Assembly: GCA_009760855.2 (NCBI GenBank) | Contig: WPIO01000045.1 | Location: 1 to 64,000, forward strand | From: Cristatella mucedo | Taxonomy: Eukaryota > Bryozoa > Phylactolaemata > Cristatellidae | Direction: 5' to 3' | Length of the DNA stretch: 64,000 nt | Shown: positions 23,469 through 33,549 of the stretch, in pieces | Numbering within the stretch: position 1 is the first letter of the stretch | Layout: each line of letters opens with the position of its first letter | Translations under genes and position numbers: made by a program | The notes under the pieces: model-generated | The model's database searches: none | What the model was told of the DNA's origin: nothing | What the model saw: the letters and a program-made list of their open reading frames with translations, nothing else

Positions 23469-23950
23469 TTAGATTTCAAGATAATCAACAGCAGAACTGA
23501 TAGAACCGATTACACCTCTATTCCCAGCAGCAAATTCACGAAGCCATAAATCAATCTTATCATATACTTTTTTTTCACTACTTACAAATTAAGGAACTAT
23601 CACTTCTCCTTGCCCAACAGGCGCTTTAACGGTTTCAGCAGTAGCTGCAATTCCAAGAGGTTGAATCACCTTTGCTTTAACTCTCTTTACTTTTCTAGTA
23701 CCAGCAGAAGAATTAACATTAAGGACACTAGATAAATTTTACTAGTATCTTTGAGATATTTTATTGTTTCATCATTAGGTGCATTCGTAATTGCTCCATT
23801 AATTAAATTAAGAGATTTCATAGGATCTCCTTTATTGAAGGCAGTAACAGGTCTTGTAAACGCTCTTGTAATATCTGGTGTTGATTTCTCTTCAATAGCT
23901 CTCATTTCCTTATCTAATGCTCTTTTTACTTTTTCATTAAATTCTATCAT
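23469..23950 (-). pseudogene. Conserved-looking Maverick-block ORF, unknown function, frameshifted
   Basis: From ATG 23,950 the frame reads EKVKRALDKEMRAIEEKST, then DITRAFTRPV, a charged helical N-terminus. After about 70 residues a frameshift (near 23,720) moves the coding to another frame with VIQPLGIAATAETVKAPVGQ, a stop near 23,588, and a further stretch ending at 23,469. It starts 3 bp after the stop of the preceding gene. No family recognised; position suggests a structural or scaffolding protein. Confidence 0.45.
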
Positions 23951-23953
23951 ATT

Positions 23954-24361
23954 TTAAAACTGGTCTGTATAATCTAAATTCATACTTTCCATCAAGCTTT
24001 TTGGTTTATCAACATACTCAATAACATCATAACCCAATGCTTGTTGTACTTCTTCATAGTCTTCCATTTGAATAGCAAGTGATGTTCTAACTTTTCTTAG
24101 TTTATTATTTACATCATTACCAAAACTATCAGTTGATTTCTCGAATGCACGTTCATTCAATTCATGTTCTACTCTATCTCTTGCTTGCAATTCTGCTTCA
24201 ATTCTTTGTATCTCTTGAGCATTATCAAGTATACCAGCAACACGTAGACTTTCTAAATTAGTGAGTTTATTCTGTAAGTCTAATGCTTATTGAAAACTTC
24301 CTCTGTAAGGTTTGTTTTTACTTGCGTATATTTTACAATTTATCATTTTCCCTATATTCAT
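23954..24361 (-). pseudogene. Helical ORF of unknown function with one nonsense codon
   Basis: From ATG 24,361 a 135-residue frame with a single TAA at about codon 25. The remainder is highly charged and helical (EIQRIEAELQARDRVEHELN). It is followed 3 bp later by the next ATG, so the two were probably co-expressed. Family not recognised. Confidence 0.45.
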
Positions 24362-24395
24362 ATAAAAATAGGTAATAATTGCGTGCCTGTATAAT

Positions 24396-25046
24396 TTACA
24401 GACCAATTCTTCGTTCTGATTCTGTTTTAGATAAATCAATAACACAATAACTTAATCTATTTCTAGTACAAGAGTTTACCCATTATTTACACATGTTCTT
24501 ATCTATATCACCAACATTTGAATCACGAATGTATTATATATCAGCATTATCTTGTTTAATGATTATAATCATATTTATATTGTTTCTTATTTCTCTTCTA
24601 GGGATATTAGTAAATCCTTGAGCAAGATAGAATATGTTCAATCCTTTATGTCTACCTCTAGTAAAATAATCTAAAATCCTATTTTGATCTGCGGTCATTA
24701 AATCATCTAATACAACAAAATTCTTACAACTCTTATTCGAATCAACGTCTAACATGTTATCAATTCCATTAACCCAAACAAAAGCAGGTTTATCTTTAGT
24801 CATTGACATAAGACCACAACATTACTTTTGATCTAAAATTGAAGCAATGATTGTACAAGTATTATAATTGAGCGTACCATAAAATATCCAATTCATTACT
24901 AGCTGTGATTTGCCTATTCCACTAAGTCCCAGCACTAATCCTCTAATGGGAACTTTAGGTAATGGTTCTTTATGTCCAGTTTCTACATCTTGTCCAAAAT
25001 TACAAGCTCTAACTCTTAACGGCATTTTTTCTACATTATAATACAT
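24396..25046 (-). pseudogene. FtsK/HerA (A32-like) genome-packaging ATPase, three nonsense codons
   Basis: One continuous 217-codon frame from ATG 25,046 or, more likely, 25,025. Walker A is GLSGIGKSQLV (about 24,905-24,940). Walker B is FVVLDDLM (about 24,700), followed by YFTRGRHKGLNIFYLAQ and the conserved RNNINMIIII. These are the motifs of poxvirus-A32/Maverick packaging ATPases, which pump the genome into capsids. In-frame stops at about 24,822, 24,534 and 24,484 kill it. The frame itself is preserved, so decay is by point mutation. The start abuts the divergent protease gene: the two ATGs sit back to back in CATATG. Confidence 0.8.
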
Positions 25047-25712
25047 ATGGAAATTTATTGTTTGAAATATAAAAAACAAACTGATACTATTCATGAACAG
25101 TATGTTAAACTAGACTCAACTAAACGCATGAGAGAAATTGTAAAAGATATTTGCACTAGTAAGAAGTCAAATATTGTTAAATTAAGAAGTACAGGTACAG
25201 GATCATTATCTCCAGGTAAAAGTATTGGTACATGATCATTATCTCCAGGTAAAAGGGTTGGAACTTGTGTAGAAAATAAACAACAAATACTTGCTGAACT
25301 AAAAAATACCATTGACAAACTAAAAAAAGTAAAATCTTTACCTTTAACAGATAAATAAATAAATAATTATACACAAGAATCAGGGGTAAAGAACTTTAAC
25401 GGCGTCTTTGAAAGAGATGAACTAACGAAACCATTAACAAATTATTTTCTTATTTGCAATGCAAGAGAATCAGATAGAGCAATATATCACTAGGAAGCAC
25501 TTAAAATAAGAAGGATCTACATGTTTTTACTTTGATTCATTTGGTGCACCACCAATGCCAGAAGTAATAAATTATTTTGGTGTTATACCAACCTTTCTGA
25601 CATTTAGGCTGCAAGAATACGATCAAACGGATTGTGGGATAAGGTGTCTAATCTTTCTAAAACTAATGCAAGAATCAGATTTTGGATCGACAATTAGATT
25701 ATTAATTTAATT
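25047..25712 (+). pseudogene. Adenain/Ulp1-like cysteine protease, broken
   Basis: The frame from ATG 25,047 has a basic, tandem-duplicated N-terminal extension, then GVFERDELTKP and RAIYH, where His is the likely catalytic residue; a TAG directly follows, in the place where this family usually has Trp. After a frame change the protease core continues with FYFDSFGAPP and QEYDQTDCGIRC, with the Gln of the oxyanion hole and the nucleophile Cys. These are the signatures of the maturation protease shared by adenoviruses, Mavericks and virophages. The length, about 220 residues, is usual. Stops at about 25,233, 25,368 and 25,491 and at least one frameshift make it non-functional. Confidence 0.78.
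25199..25262 (+). repeat. 33-bp tandem duplication inside the protease gene
   Basis: GGATCATTATCTCCAGGTAA recurs after 33 bases. In the second unit GGA has become TGA, giving a stop inside the duplicated SLSPGK stretch. Confidence 0.85.
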
Positions 25713-25729
25713 TAAAAATTTTCATTTCC

Positions 25730-26221
25730 TTGTATAGAAATGGAAACAAAAAAATCCTAGTACTTGAAAATGCTTATGCTGTAATTCCAGAAGGAAGACC
25801 TGCGCCTGTTCATATTGAAGAGAAAATTAGGGAAGATTATAAACCTTACTTTAATGCGTGGATCTACATCACTGAAGATATGAGACCTTCACTCGAAGAT
25901 ATTGCTAATAGATCAATTATGAAGATTGAATACAGTGGATACGATATGTCTAGTCGTTCAACTATTGGTTTAGGTATTGCATTTGGTACTAAACCAAGTA
26001 TATTCTTTGATCAAAAGAACAGGCAAATGAAATTCGGCAACGTTGCTGAAGTAATTCAAAAAGTTGGTAATGACTTTGCTGTTACTGTCATTCTCGAAGG
26101 AGATTATGTAACAAAATATACTTATAATTCAGAATAAAGACTTAAATGTAGATTGAAGGTAGAACAAGTTAAAGTTTTTCATGTTGATAAGAGGCAAGAT
26201 AAATTCAATCCTGCTGATTAC
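25730..26221 (+). pseudogene. Maverick-block protein of unknown function
   Basis: The open frame starts at a TTG, so the true N-terminus is lost or in another frame. About 135 residues are open (VIPEGRPAPVHIEEKIRED, then DMSSRSTIGLGIAFGTKP and VILEGDYVTKYTY). After a TAA at 26,135 the same frame continues 28 codons to a second stop, so the first is probably a nonsense mutation. It is a soluble alpha/beta-type protein with no membrane segment. I do not recognise the family. Confidence 0.5.
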
Positions 26222-26265
26222 TAGATAAAAAACACGTCAAACAAAAATAAATATTAGATTAACTT

Positions 26266-27021
26266 TTAAATTTGTATATCTTTTTTTCTAGTAATAGCTA
26301 ACATGTTATCGAAAATGCCTTTTTCGTAATTTGAAATCCATCTTAGACTTGCAGTATTACTTACTTTGTTTTTATTAGAAATCCATTGCTAATGATTCAT
26401 TAAGCAAGCCTAAACAACTTTTTGCGGCCATAATTGCGGCAACTGTCTTGGCATCATTACGAACATAGTCTGGTTGTTTAGGATCAAGAGAAATACGAGA
26501 TGCTTATTCTGCAAGAACCATTCCAGATAAATTTCCTATTTCTGTACGTTTTGGTTCAGGCATATTACTTGTCTCTGTGTAATCATGATCGTGTATTAAA
26601 GCAGGTGTATCCAAATCATTAGCTCCGGTATATCCTCGTTCAATTCTTTTTTTGAATTGAGTTCCAGGGCCCCCTAATGGGTATTTTCCTGTATTGTGGA
26701 ATGAACCACCTAGTACATTTTCAGACTGTACACCCTTCGGCAATTTCATGTGAAATTCCCTTCCACTAGATAGTTTAAAAAAAAAATCTACGACACCACT
26801 TCCTGTTTTTCTATTTGAATTTAGTTGTTTAAATGATATATTAAATTGCAATCCAATGCTTTGCTCTTTTCAATTCTTGCTAGTTGAGTTTGTGTAAAAA
26901 ATAGAAATACTACTAGATAAATCTGAGTGTTTCAAATGAATTGAGATAGGTTCTTTAGAGTTATGAATTAGTTTTAGTTGGTGATCAGACAGACCGAGTT
27001 TTACTTTGTGATAATTCATTT
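26266..27021 (-). pseudogene. Maverick-like protein with phospholipase A2-type domain, broken
   Basis: From ATG 27,021 the first part reads HKVKLGLSDHQLKL and ISIHLKHSDLS, a conserved N-terminal module of Maverick/adintovirus proteins. Frame changes near 26,895 and 26,850 lead to YPLGGPGTQFKKRI and ALIHDHDYTE. GPGT forms the Ca-binding loop and HD..Y the His/Asp active site of a parvovirus VP1-type phospholipase A2. A TAA at about 26,504 interrupts the C-terminal part, which continues in frame for about 70 codons. In capsid-borne form such a domain helps virions leave endosomes (established for parvoviruses). Here it is inactive by at least two frameshifts and one stop. Confidence 0.7.
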
Positions 27022-27070
27022 CTATATATAATAAAATATTTTAAACAGATATAAAGCAGTGTAATAGAAA

Positions 27071-27120
27071 ATGTCATGTGATGAAATTTGTACTACTAGA
27101 GTTGATCGAATTACTGCTTT

Positions 27121-27163
<43 letters not shown>

Positions 27164-27684
27164 ATGAAACTTTTAGACTACAATGCAATAGCCGGCAAAT
27201 TTACAAATAAAACAACTCGCCCTGAAAATGCAAGAATTGGTGAAGAATCTGGAACACTTTGTAAAACCAATGGATATAGAATTATTAGAATTGATGGGAA
27301 AGATTATAAGGCGCAGAGGATTGCCTGGTTAATTTGTAAAAGTGAAATGCCAATATTTCAATTGGATCACATCAATTTGGATAGATCTGATAATTGAATT
27401 TTGAATTTAAGAATGGCAACTTCATCTGAAAATATGAGAAATAAAGAAAAACGAAAATATCTATCATCTAATTGTATTGGTGTTAGTTTTAACAAGAAAA
27501 AATAAATACGAATCATATATTACAATAGATAAACATAAATATAATTCGGGATACTATTCTTCTGCTGAAGAGGCTGGTGAAACGAGCGATACGGTTGCAA
27601 GAAAACTTCATTGGAATTTGCTCAACTTAACTTTGATTATTTTTTAAATGAAGATAATCAAGTTGTTAGATACAGTGACTTCTA
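27071..27684 (+). pseudogene. HNH endonuclease with AP2-like C-terminus, broken, GA tract at the N-terminus
   Basis: The open frame 27,071-27,397 contains GYRIIRIDGKDYKAQRIAWL and FQLDHINLDRSDN, the His-Asn core of phage/homing HNH endonucleases. A stop replaces the residue after DN; the same frame then gives ILNLRMATSSENM, the conserved follow-on, then SSNCIGVSFNKK, an AP2-type DNA-binding module with a frame change and loss of its end. A (GA)20 tract encodes Arg-Glu repeats near the N-terminus; the natural start may be the ATG at 27,164, just after the tract. Such genes are selfish nucleases often found in dsDNA viruses. Inactive. Confidence 0.75.
27122..27161. repeat. (GA)20 microsatellite inside the HNH reading frame
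   Basis: Forty bases of GA, in frame. The rest of the virus-like block has no GA tract, whereas host GT14 flanks and the gypsy LTRs do. Confidence 0.95.
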
Positions 27685-28012
27685 ATTCTTGCCCCTTAGT
27701 TTGAGCTTATCTCTCAATTTTAGCATTCCTGAATGTATGTCTTCCTGACTAGCACCCCTAGCATAAAGAATACTAAGTAGCATTTCACTCTTTGCTTTAT
27801 AATTACAGGTCTTTTTTCTACCAACTGTAAAAGACTCTACTTGTAGAATTTCTCTCCTTAGTTCAGATGAATAATCAAAACAGCACCACTATCAAATAAT
27901 TTGATTCCTTTATTAGGATAATTCAATCGATTCTTTAATTCTGAACTCTGTACTTTTTCAAAAACATCTCTATCGATTCCATTTAAATCAATTCCAACAT
28001 TTTATTTAGATC
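27684..28012 (-). pseudogene. Remnant of a Maverick-block gene of unknown function
   Basis: Minus-strand coding-like sequence in two frames: KGIKLFDSGAVLI near 27,900, then ILQVESFTVGRKKTCNYKAK and LLSILYARGASQEDIHSGM nearer 27,750. At least two frameshifts. AT-rich like the rest of the block. Family not recognised. Confidence 0.35.
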
Positions 28013-28033
28013 TTCAATTGCATTTCTTTGTCT

Positions 28034-28812
28034 TTAATTTTGAAGCATAAGAGCATCCATTCGTTGCTCATGTGTATCCATAGGTGGTGCACGTGCTGCG
28101 AACATCTTCTCATCTATTACCTTTTTTATTAGAGTAGCAATGACAACAGCAATAGAAATACCCATTCCAACAGAACCTACAGCTGTAGCAGTTAAAGCTA
28201 CCATTGGTGCAATATTGAATGGTAAAATTCCACCCTTCATTTCTAAGAAATTATTTGAACAAGACTTAGAATCTAATTGAGAATTATCCCACGTTATATC
28301 TTCTTCAAAACCTGCACTTAAAAATTCACTTGGATTTTCATAACAAGGAGCGTTATCTTCTTCTGCTGCAAGTAAAATATATTTGATTTTAAGACCTAAT
28401 TCTAAAGAAGCAATCATCTTTTGCAGACCTTCTCTTTTTCTGGCATTGTCATCCAAAAGACTTGTCGATACTTTCCAGAACTAATATTATCTAATATTTC
28501 TTTTACAAATAGACCAAGATCTATTATCCCTGTAGCTCCAGTAAGGAATCCTCCTAGATCTTTACTAGCAGCTCCAATTACTTTAAGAGATAGTAAAGCT
28601 TGTGGTACAAATGTTGCAATCTTTTTCGATGGCTGCAGTGATAACTTCGCAGCAATCTTTGGAACTAATTTTGTAATTACTTGTTCACCTACTTGCATTG
28701 CAACCATAACACTATCTACTACTTCTTTAGCTGTAGAAACTCCTTCATTTATATCTTCACCAACACTTTCCCTTTTGCTCTTGATCTTGCTTTTGCTATT
28801 GCTTTTTTCATC
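28034..28812 (-). pseudogene. Putative membrane protein of the Maverick block, one frameshift
   Basis: Frame one (about 28,800-28,414) encodes a charged N-terminus, then an amphipathic region (ATGIIDLGLFVKEILDNI). It is followed with a short overlap by frame two (28,456-28,034), which has no ATG start and carries APMVALTATAVGSVGMGISI plus a hydrophobic continuation that looks like one or two membrane helices before a basic tail. Lack of a start in frame two indicates one gene with a frameshift near 28,440. Function unknown; membrane-active virion proteins are common in this group. Confidence 0.5.
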
Positions 28813-28826
28813 TTATATTATTAGTA

Positions 28827-30590
28827 ATGGAAAAGGTAAGAAAATTTAGTAGCAATGTTTATAGTAATCTTGATGCAAATAAGAATAGGGTAACTAATTT
28901 AGGCTTTCCTGTTAATAATGGTGATGCTATTAGACTTGATTATGTTCTCAGTTCAAATGTTGGTAATAGCATTACTAGTAATGCTTCAGGGGAATTAGCA
29001 ACAGTATCAAGTTTAAGTGATTTATTACCTAAAAAAGGTGCAGTAATAAAATCACAATTGAATTTTAAGAATGTCATTGGTATATCTGGTAATTCTGCTG
29101 ATGGAACTGTTTATTCAGATCCAGGACTCTATAAAGTAATAAACTATCTATTACTAAAAAGGGTGACACAAGTATTTCAAGGTAAAGCAATGGCAAGCAT
29201 TGATGTGGGCAAATAAAAAATTATTAATGTAAAAGATTCTGATGTAATAACCAAACAGCATGTTGATATTACTGAACAAGAATCATTTAGATGTTTAGCT
29301 TCGAGTTCTAATACTTATTCAAGTGTATTCTATCTTGATATATTAGGATTAATATTACTGCCAATGGAACTACTGGTCTAAGTTTTCATTGCAACAGCTT
29401 ACACCTGGAGACACAGCACTTATACACCAAAAATTAAGAGAAACAATAGGATATGTAACTAATCTTTAAAAAAATTCAGGAACATTACCTAATTGTAGTA
29501 TGGTTTCTAATAATATGTATGCAACTGATAAAACCAATTCGTAGATAGAATTAACCAGTGACAATAATAATGGTTTTAGCGGTACAAAATTTTTAATAAT
29601 TAATATTGATGAAACATGTAGATACGCTGTTGATAAGTTTACAGTTGCAAGTGGAATTACTTTATAGATTTTCTTGTTAGTATTGTATAGAAATGTTAGT
29701 ATACAGAAAAAAAGTAATGCAAAGAATTACATTAGAAAGACTGGTGATATACTTATTGGTAATTTAATTATGAATTATAATATTATAGAGCCGTGATGGC
29801 ACACCAGGTAAGGCGGTTGCTTTCACGGCCTCGGTCCCGAGGTAGCGGGTTCGATTCCTGCGGTAGGCGATTATTTATCACCACTGCAAGCGATGGTGAT
29901 AGCCGTAAAGGCTCTTCTGTCGAAATACAAAAAGAGGCTGTTTAATCAGCTACGATTTATTTCTTTCTTTAAGGTGATCTTGTTGATGCTGGAGATGCTG
30001 TAAACAGAAAGTATATCAATACAAATTGTGTTACAAAGATTTCTAGATCAACTACTGCTGATGGAGATAATGATATGAATAATTATATAATAGTAGATCT
30101 TGTTAATCCAATAAATGCTAGTGATTCTGCAACGAAAGATTATGCTGATACGAAATTAGTACTTACAGGTAAAACAATTAGAGGAAATTTAGTTGTAAAT
30201 TATTGTATGAAAGCTAGTGGTCCTCCTGATTATGATTAGAGTGTACCAAATAAAAGTTATATTGATATAAACTTTCTTAATGTTCATGGAGGAGCTGTTA
30301 ATGTAAATCTAGATATTATGAGTAATATTATTAGATTAGAAAATTATCATGTTAATCTTAATGATGGTGTTAATCCTGATTATCTAAATAGAATTACAGA
30401 TGGAAATGTAGCAACTATAAAATTTACCGGTGTTGTTGATGGTTTATAAAAAACAACACTTGGTACTTTAACATATAATGGTAAATGGATTAATACGTTA
30501 CGAGAAATTTCTGCGCCTAGAGGTATATTCGTACTTTCAGGAATGTACTCATTATCTCCAAAATTAACAAACATTATTAGAGTGTGCAGC
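28827..30590 (+). pseudogene. Fibre-like protein with phage tail-fibre-type repeats, SINE-disrupted
   Basis: The ATG at 28,827 opens a 129-residue frame whose start reads NLDANKNRVTNLGFPVNNGD followed by a YV. After stops the same kind of unit recurs: DSDVITKQHVD near 29,245, VDAGDAVNRKYIN near 29,990, VNPINASDSATKDYAD near 30,120, a PNKSYID near 30,250, and a last unit near 30,320. The pattern (N-x-I/V-TNL-x-x-P ... D-A-x-x-x-x-YV) is that of phage and algal-virus tail-fibre repeats. The C-terminal portion (to about 30,590) has no such units and could be the tip domain. Breaks: stops at 29,216, about 29,380, 29,468, 29,545, 29,668, 30,239 and 30,447, plus a 184-bp SINE at 29,788. Receptor binding is a guess from the architecture. 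Confidence 0.6.
29788..29971 (+). mobile_element. SINE-1 inserted in the fibre-like gene
   Basis: tRNA-like head GAGCCGTGATGGCACACCAG (A box) and GGTTCGATTCC (perfect B box), then a body with GATGGTGATAGCCGTAAAGG and AAAAAGAGGCTGTTTAATCA, ending in GATTTATTTCTTTCTTTA. Virus-like coding sequence resumes at about 29,972. Two further copies on the minus strand (5.5 and 32.7 kb). Target duplication not clear. Confidence 0.85.
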
Positions 30591-30954
30591 TACCCTGAGA
30601 ATAAGCTATAAGAAAAAAATTGTCAAATAGTGTGCTCTAAATGTATCTTGATCAGTATGCTGAGGTCACGGCATCCCAAGAACAGACTTTCCGTGACAAA
30701 ATGCTAGTAAAACACATTTTCCTGCTGATTCAGTCCTTTCTACGGAAATTATTCACTGAATCGTCACTGCAGTTCGGTTCTAGTACAGCACAGAGCGGCA
30801 GTCGAAGTCCACCGGTTCACACACGGAGTAGATGAAAGCATGTCTCCCGTAGTCTCTCTCGCCCACTGGAGTCCCCTTCCTCGACTGGACCACCCCGATG
30901 GTACGCCCAGCATCTGTTCACCAGCTGGTTAGAGGTGGAACCATACCGGCATGC
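30591..30954. other. Right edge of the Maverick-like block; no gene
   Basis: Composition returns from AT-rich to mixed at about 30,600-30,640. No terminal inverted repeat or target duplication could be identified, so the right end may also be deleted. Confidence 0.4.
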
Positions 30955-31834
30955 GTTAACACCTCGTCAGATCCGGACCAACTTGCAGTAGCTAAGCATT
31001 TACATATCGTTAAAATACAGAAATTGTGCATTGAATCGTCAATATGGCTAATTCCGAACCCTTAATCACATACCTAAAGACTTGCTTCTTTACCAGTGTT
31101 TGCGAAATTCTCAAAAACAGATCCTTTCATCCGAAGTTGTGGTACTATTAGTTTTCGGTATTGTAGTGATTACAAAAATTATGATACGACAGAGGAATGG
31201 CTGCTGTTTAAATAGCCCCAGGGAGAAATTCTAACCCAAAACCGATTGTGACCACTAACCATCCAGTCTGTCACCTGCCAGATGGTACAGAAAGCCGTGC
31301 GGACTGTGAGTACTTAATCTGAATTTTCCCACATTTCCCCCATCTAGTCTTTCTGAATTAGTAAAGTGAAACACTGTGATGTACGAGATTACTTTATTCA
31401 AGGCCCATAGTCATCACAGAAGATCCAATTTCAGCTTACAACTAAGCGTTATATTCACATTTATCGACAGCATTTCTAACTGGTCCACCATTGTTAAAGC
31501 AGAACGTATAAAAAGTCTTCGTTTGCCGCTGTTTGAAAAATGATTCAAATGACACTAACCTTTGTTAAAACTGAAATCGGAATGACAGGAGTACTTATGT
31601 TATTAAAATTAGATCGCTATCGGCAGACATAAGTGCCACGTGCAAAAGCGTTTCACTTAACAATTAAATAAGAACCCAAAGGAGTAAGAGTACGAGGCAC
31701 ACAAGTGTTGAGCAGAGGCCGCTTTCAGGTCCAACAAAAAGGTCAGCGCATTTGTGACAACTCATGATTAATCATGAACTTAGAGTGTTGCTTTTACGTG
31801 GAGAGAAATAATTTGACCAGAGACAGAGAAAAAG

Positions 31835-31889
31835 TGAAAGAGAGAGAGAGGGAAAGAGGCGTGGAGATAGAGTGAAAGAGAGAGAGAGA

Positions 31890-31920
<31 letters not shown>

Positions 31921-31921
31921 T
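31835..31921. repeat. GA-rich microsatellite
   Basis: Interrupted GA runs (GAGAGAGAGG and longer). The paralogous place near 2,625-2,665 is GA-rich but not expanded. Confidence 0.9.
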
Positions 31922-32663
31922 GGTGTCGTTTTCTGAAGGGGCCATAAGAAATGTCAATGAGGTTTTTGTCATTATGTCTTAGGCCTCCTGGGAAATTCTA
32001 AATCTAATTGTATTGCAACGGTTTATAAGATCATGCGGTCATCTAAGTTTTTAGTTATGTCATGCACAAAAATGCGTATACCACCGAACATTTACTAGCC
32101 ACTTTCCTTGTCATTGTAATGTTCTTAGCATGTTCTTTTTGTCACACTAAATAATCTCATTTATCCGTGGTCCTACCCAGATTCTAGCTTTGAACTTGTT
32201 TCGCATCAGCAGTCGCAAACCTCCAAAGGTAAGGGAAATTTATTTATCTCATGCATAAAGCCTTTGAAAACATTGCCATGAGATCCAACTCGACTGGCAG
32301 CAGTTGTACTAGTACCCATCCCGTTATTACTTGCCGCCCTAGTTGATGTTTTTCTGTCCAACGGACATCTCAGAGCAATTATTTCTATCCCATTAATAAA
32401 ATGTTGAACAAGCATCTACGTTGGTTCGTCGACACGGGCACGGATTGGGTTTGCAGCCTTCTTAAAGGCTCGCACGATAGCCTGTAGAAAGAATGCTTAA
32501 GCCAAAGAGCCGGCACCACAAAGGCTACATGTATAATGTTATTACCGCCTAGACCTACTTCGCAGGGGTGGTTTGCAATGCCGTTGTATCCTTCACGACT
32601 CGTGTGCTGCTATTTGCATTAATTATAACAGCTGCTAGCTCTGTAATAATGTGAAACGAAACT

Positions 32664-32846
32664 TAATGAATAAATAAATCCTAGCTGATCGAACAGCCTC
32701 TTTTTGTATAGCGACAGCAGAGCACTTACAGCTAACACCACTGCTCGCAGCAGCGATGCAGAATCACCCACCGAAGGAATCGAACCCACGACCTCGGGAC
32801 CGATGTCGTGAAAGCAACTGCCTTACCTAGTATTCCATCACGGCTC
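32664..32846 (-). mobile_element. SINE-1 copy, best preserved
   Basis: Minus strand: GAGCCGTGATGGAATACTAG, GGTTCGATTCC B box, GTGGGTGATTCTGCATCGCT, AAAAAGAGGCTGTTCGATCA and a GATTTATTTATTCATTA tail. Flanking CTTAATGAAT and CTTAATTAAT (9 of 10 identical) look like a target-site duplication. Confidence 0.88.
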
Positions 32847-33549
32847 ACTGCTTAATTAATCCGTATCCCCTCAACTCACGGATATCGAATATCGGAACCT
32901 CGTGGAGGCAGACTGGCATTCCCAGGCTGCTACATGGAAGCAAAAACGTCTATACAGAGCCCCTGCTTACAAGGCTTGCTGGAGCCCAGAGCTAAGGTCC
33001 TTCAGTTCGAGGTTGTAAATGATTCCAATTTCCCATGGTGGCTCTCTGATAGGATAGCTGTTTTTACCAATGTGATGGGAATGCCGACTTCAAGGTTCTG
33101 TATTCCTTTATCTATCAGCCTCTAAAATACTGAGACGCGTTAATTAAGAAAATTTCCCACACATTTTGCTAATTTGCAAATGGTCCAGTTACCTTCAAGA
33201 GTTATGTTGCGGCTTTCAAATATGACAGGTGTGGAGTGCTTTTATTCTATACCCGATAGGCGTGCCTTTATATACCCGGGCATACTAGTGGACGCTTCGA
33301 ACTATTAATTAATTGCCAGCCGTTCCCTCATAATATGTGAAAAGTATATTTCGGCAGCAAAAGACATCGTAATTTCACGTCGAGTCAAGTACGACCCTTC
33401 CCTAAACTTTCACACTGAGCCGCTTCGTAAACTAAAATGAGCAACTTATGTGAGATCCCTAAACTAGCAATGCTTGGTTTGTTCTAATGAAGGGAAAGCT
33501 TGAAGAGGACTTGGGTCAGTTCTGAGCTAAGTCAAACCTAGCCGGATTC

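Larger units (their letters stand above)
30955..33420. other. Segmental duplication, direct copy of 1.77-4.15 kb
   Basis: No gene recognised. Paralogous to the block at 1.77 kb (anchors given there). It carries its own GA tract, a SINE-1 on the minus strand and extra unmatched sequence around 32,400-33,130, where the alignment is weak. Confidence 0.8.

Noticed and set aside
29788-29880. tRNA gene
   Set aside because: A and B boxes are present, but the acceptor stem does not close, and the same sequence recurs at 5.5 and 32.7 kb with a long body and AT-rich tail: it is a SINE head.
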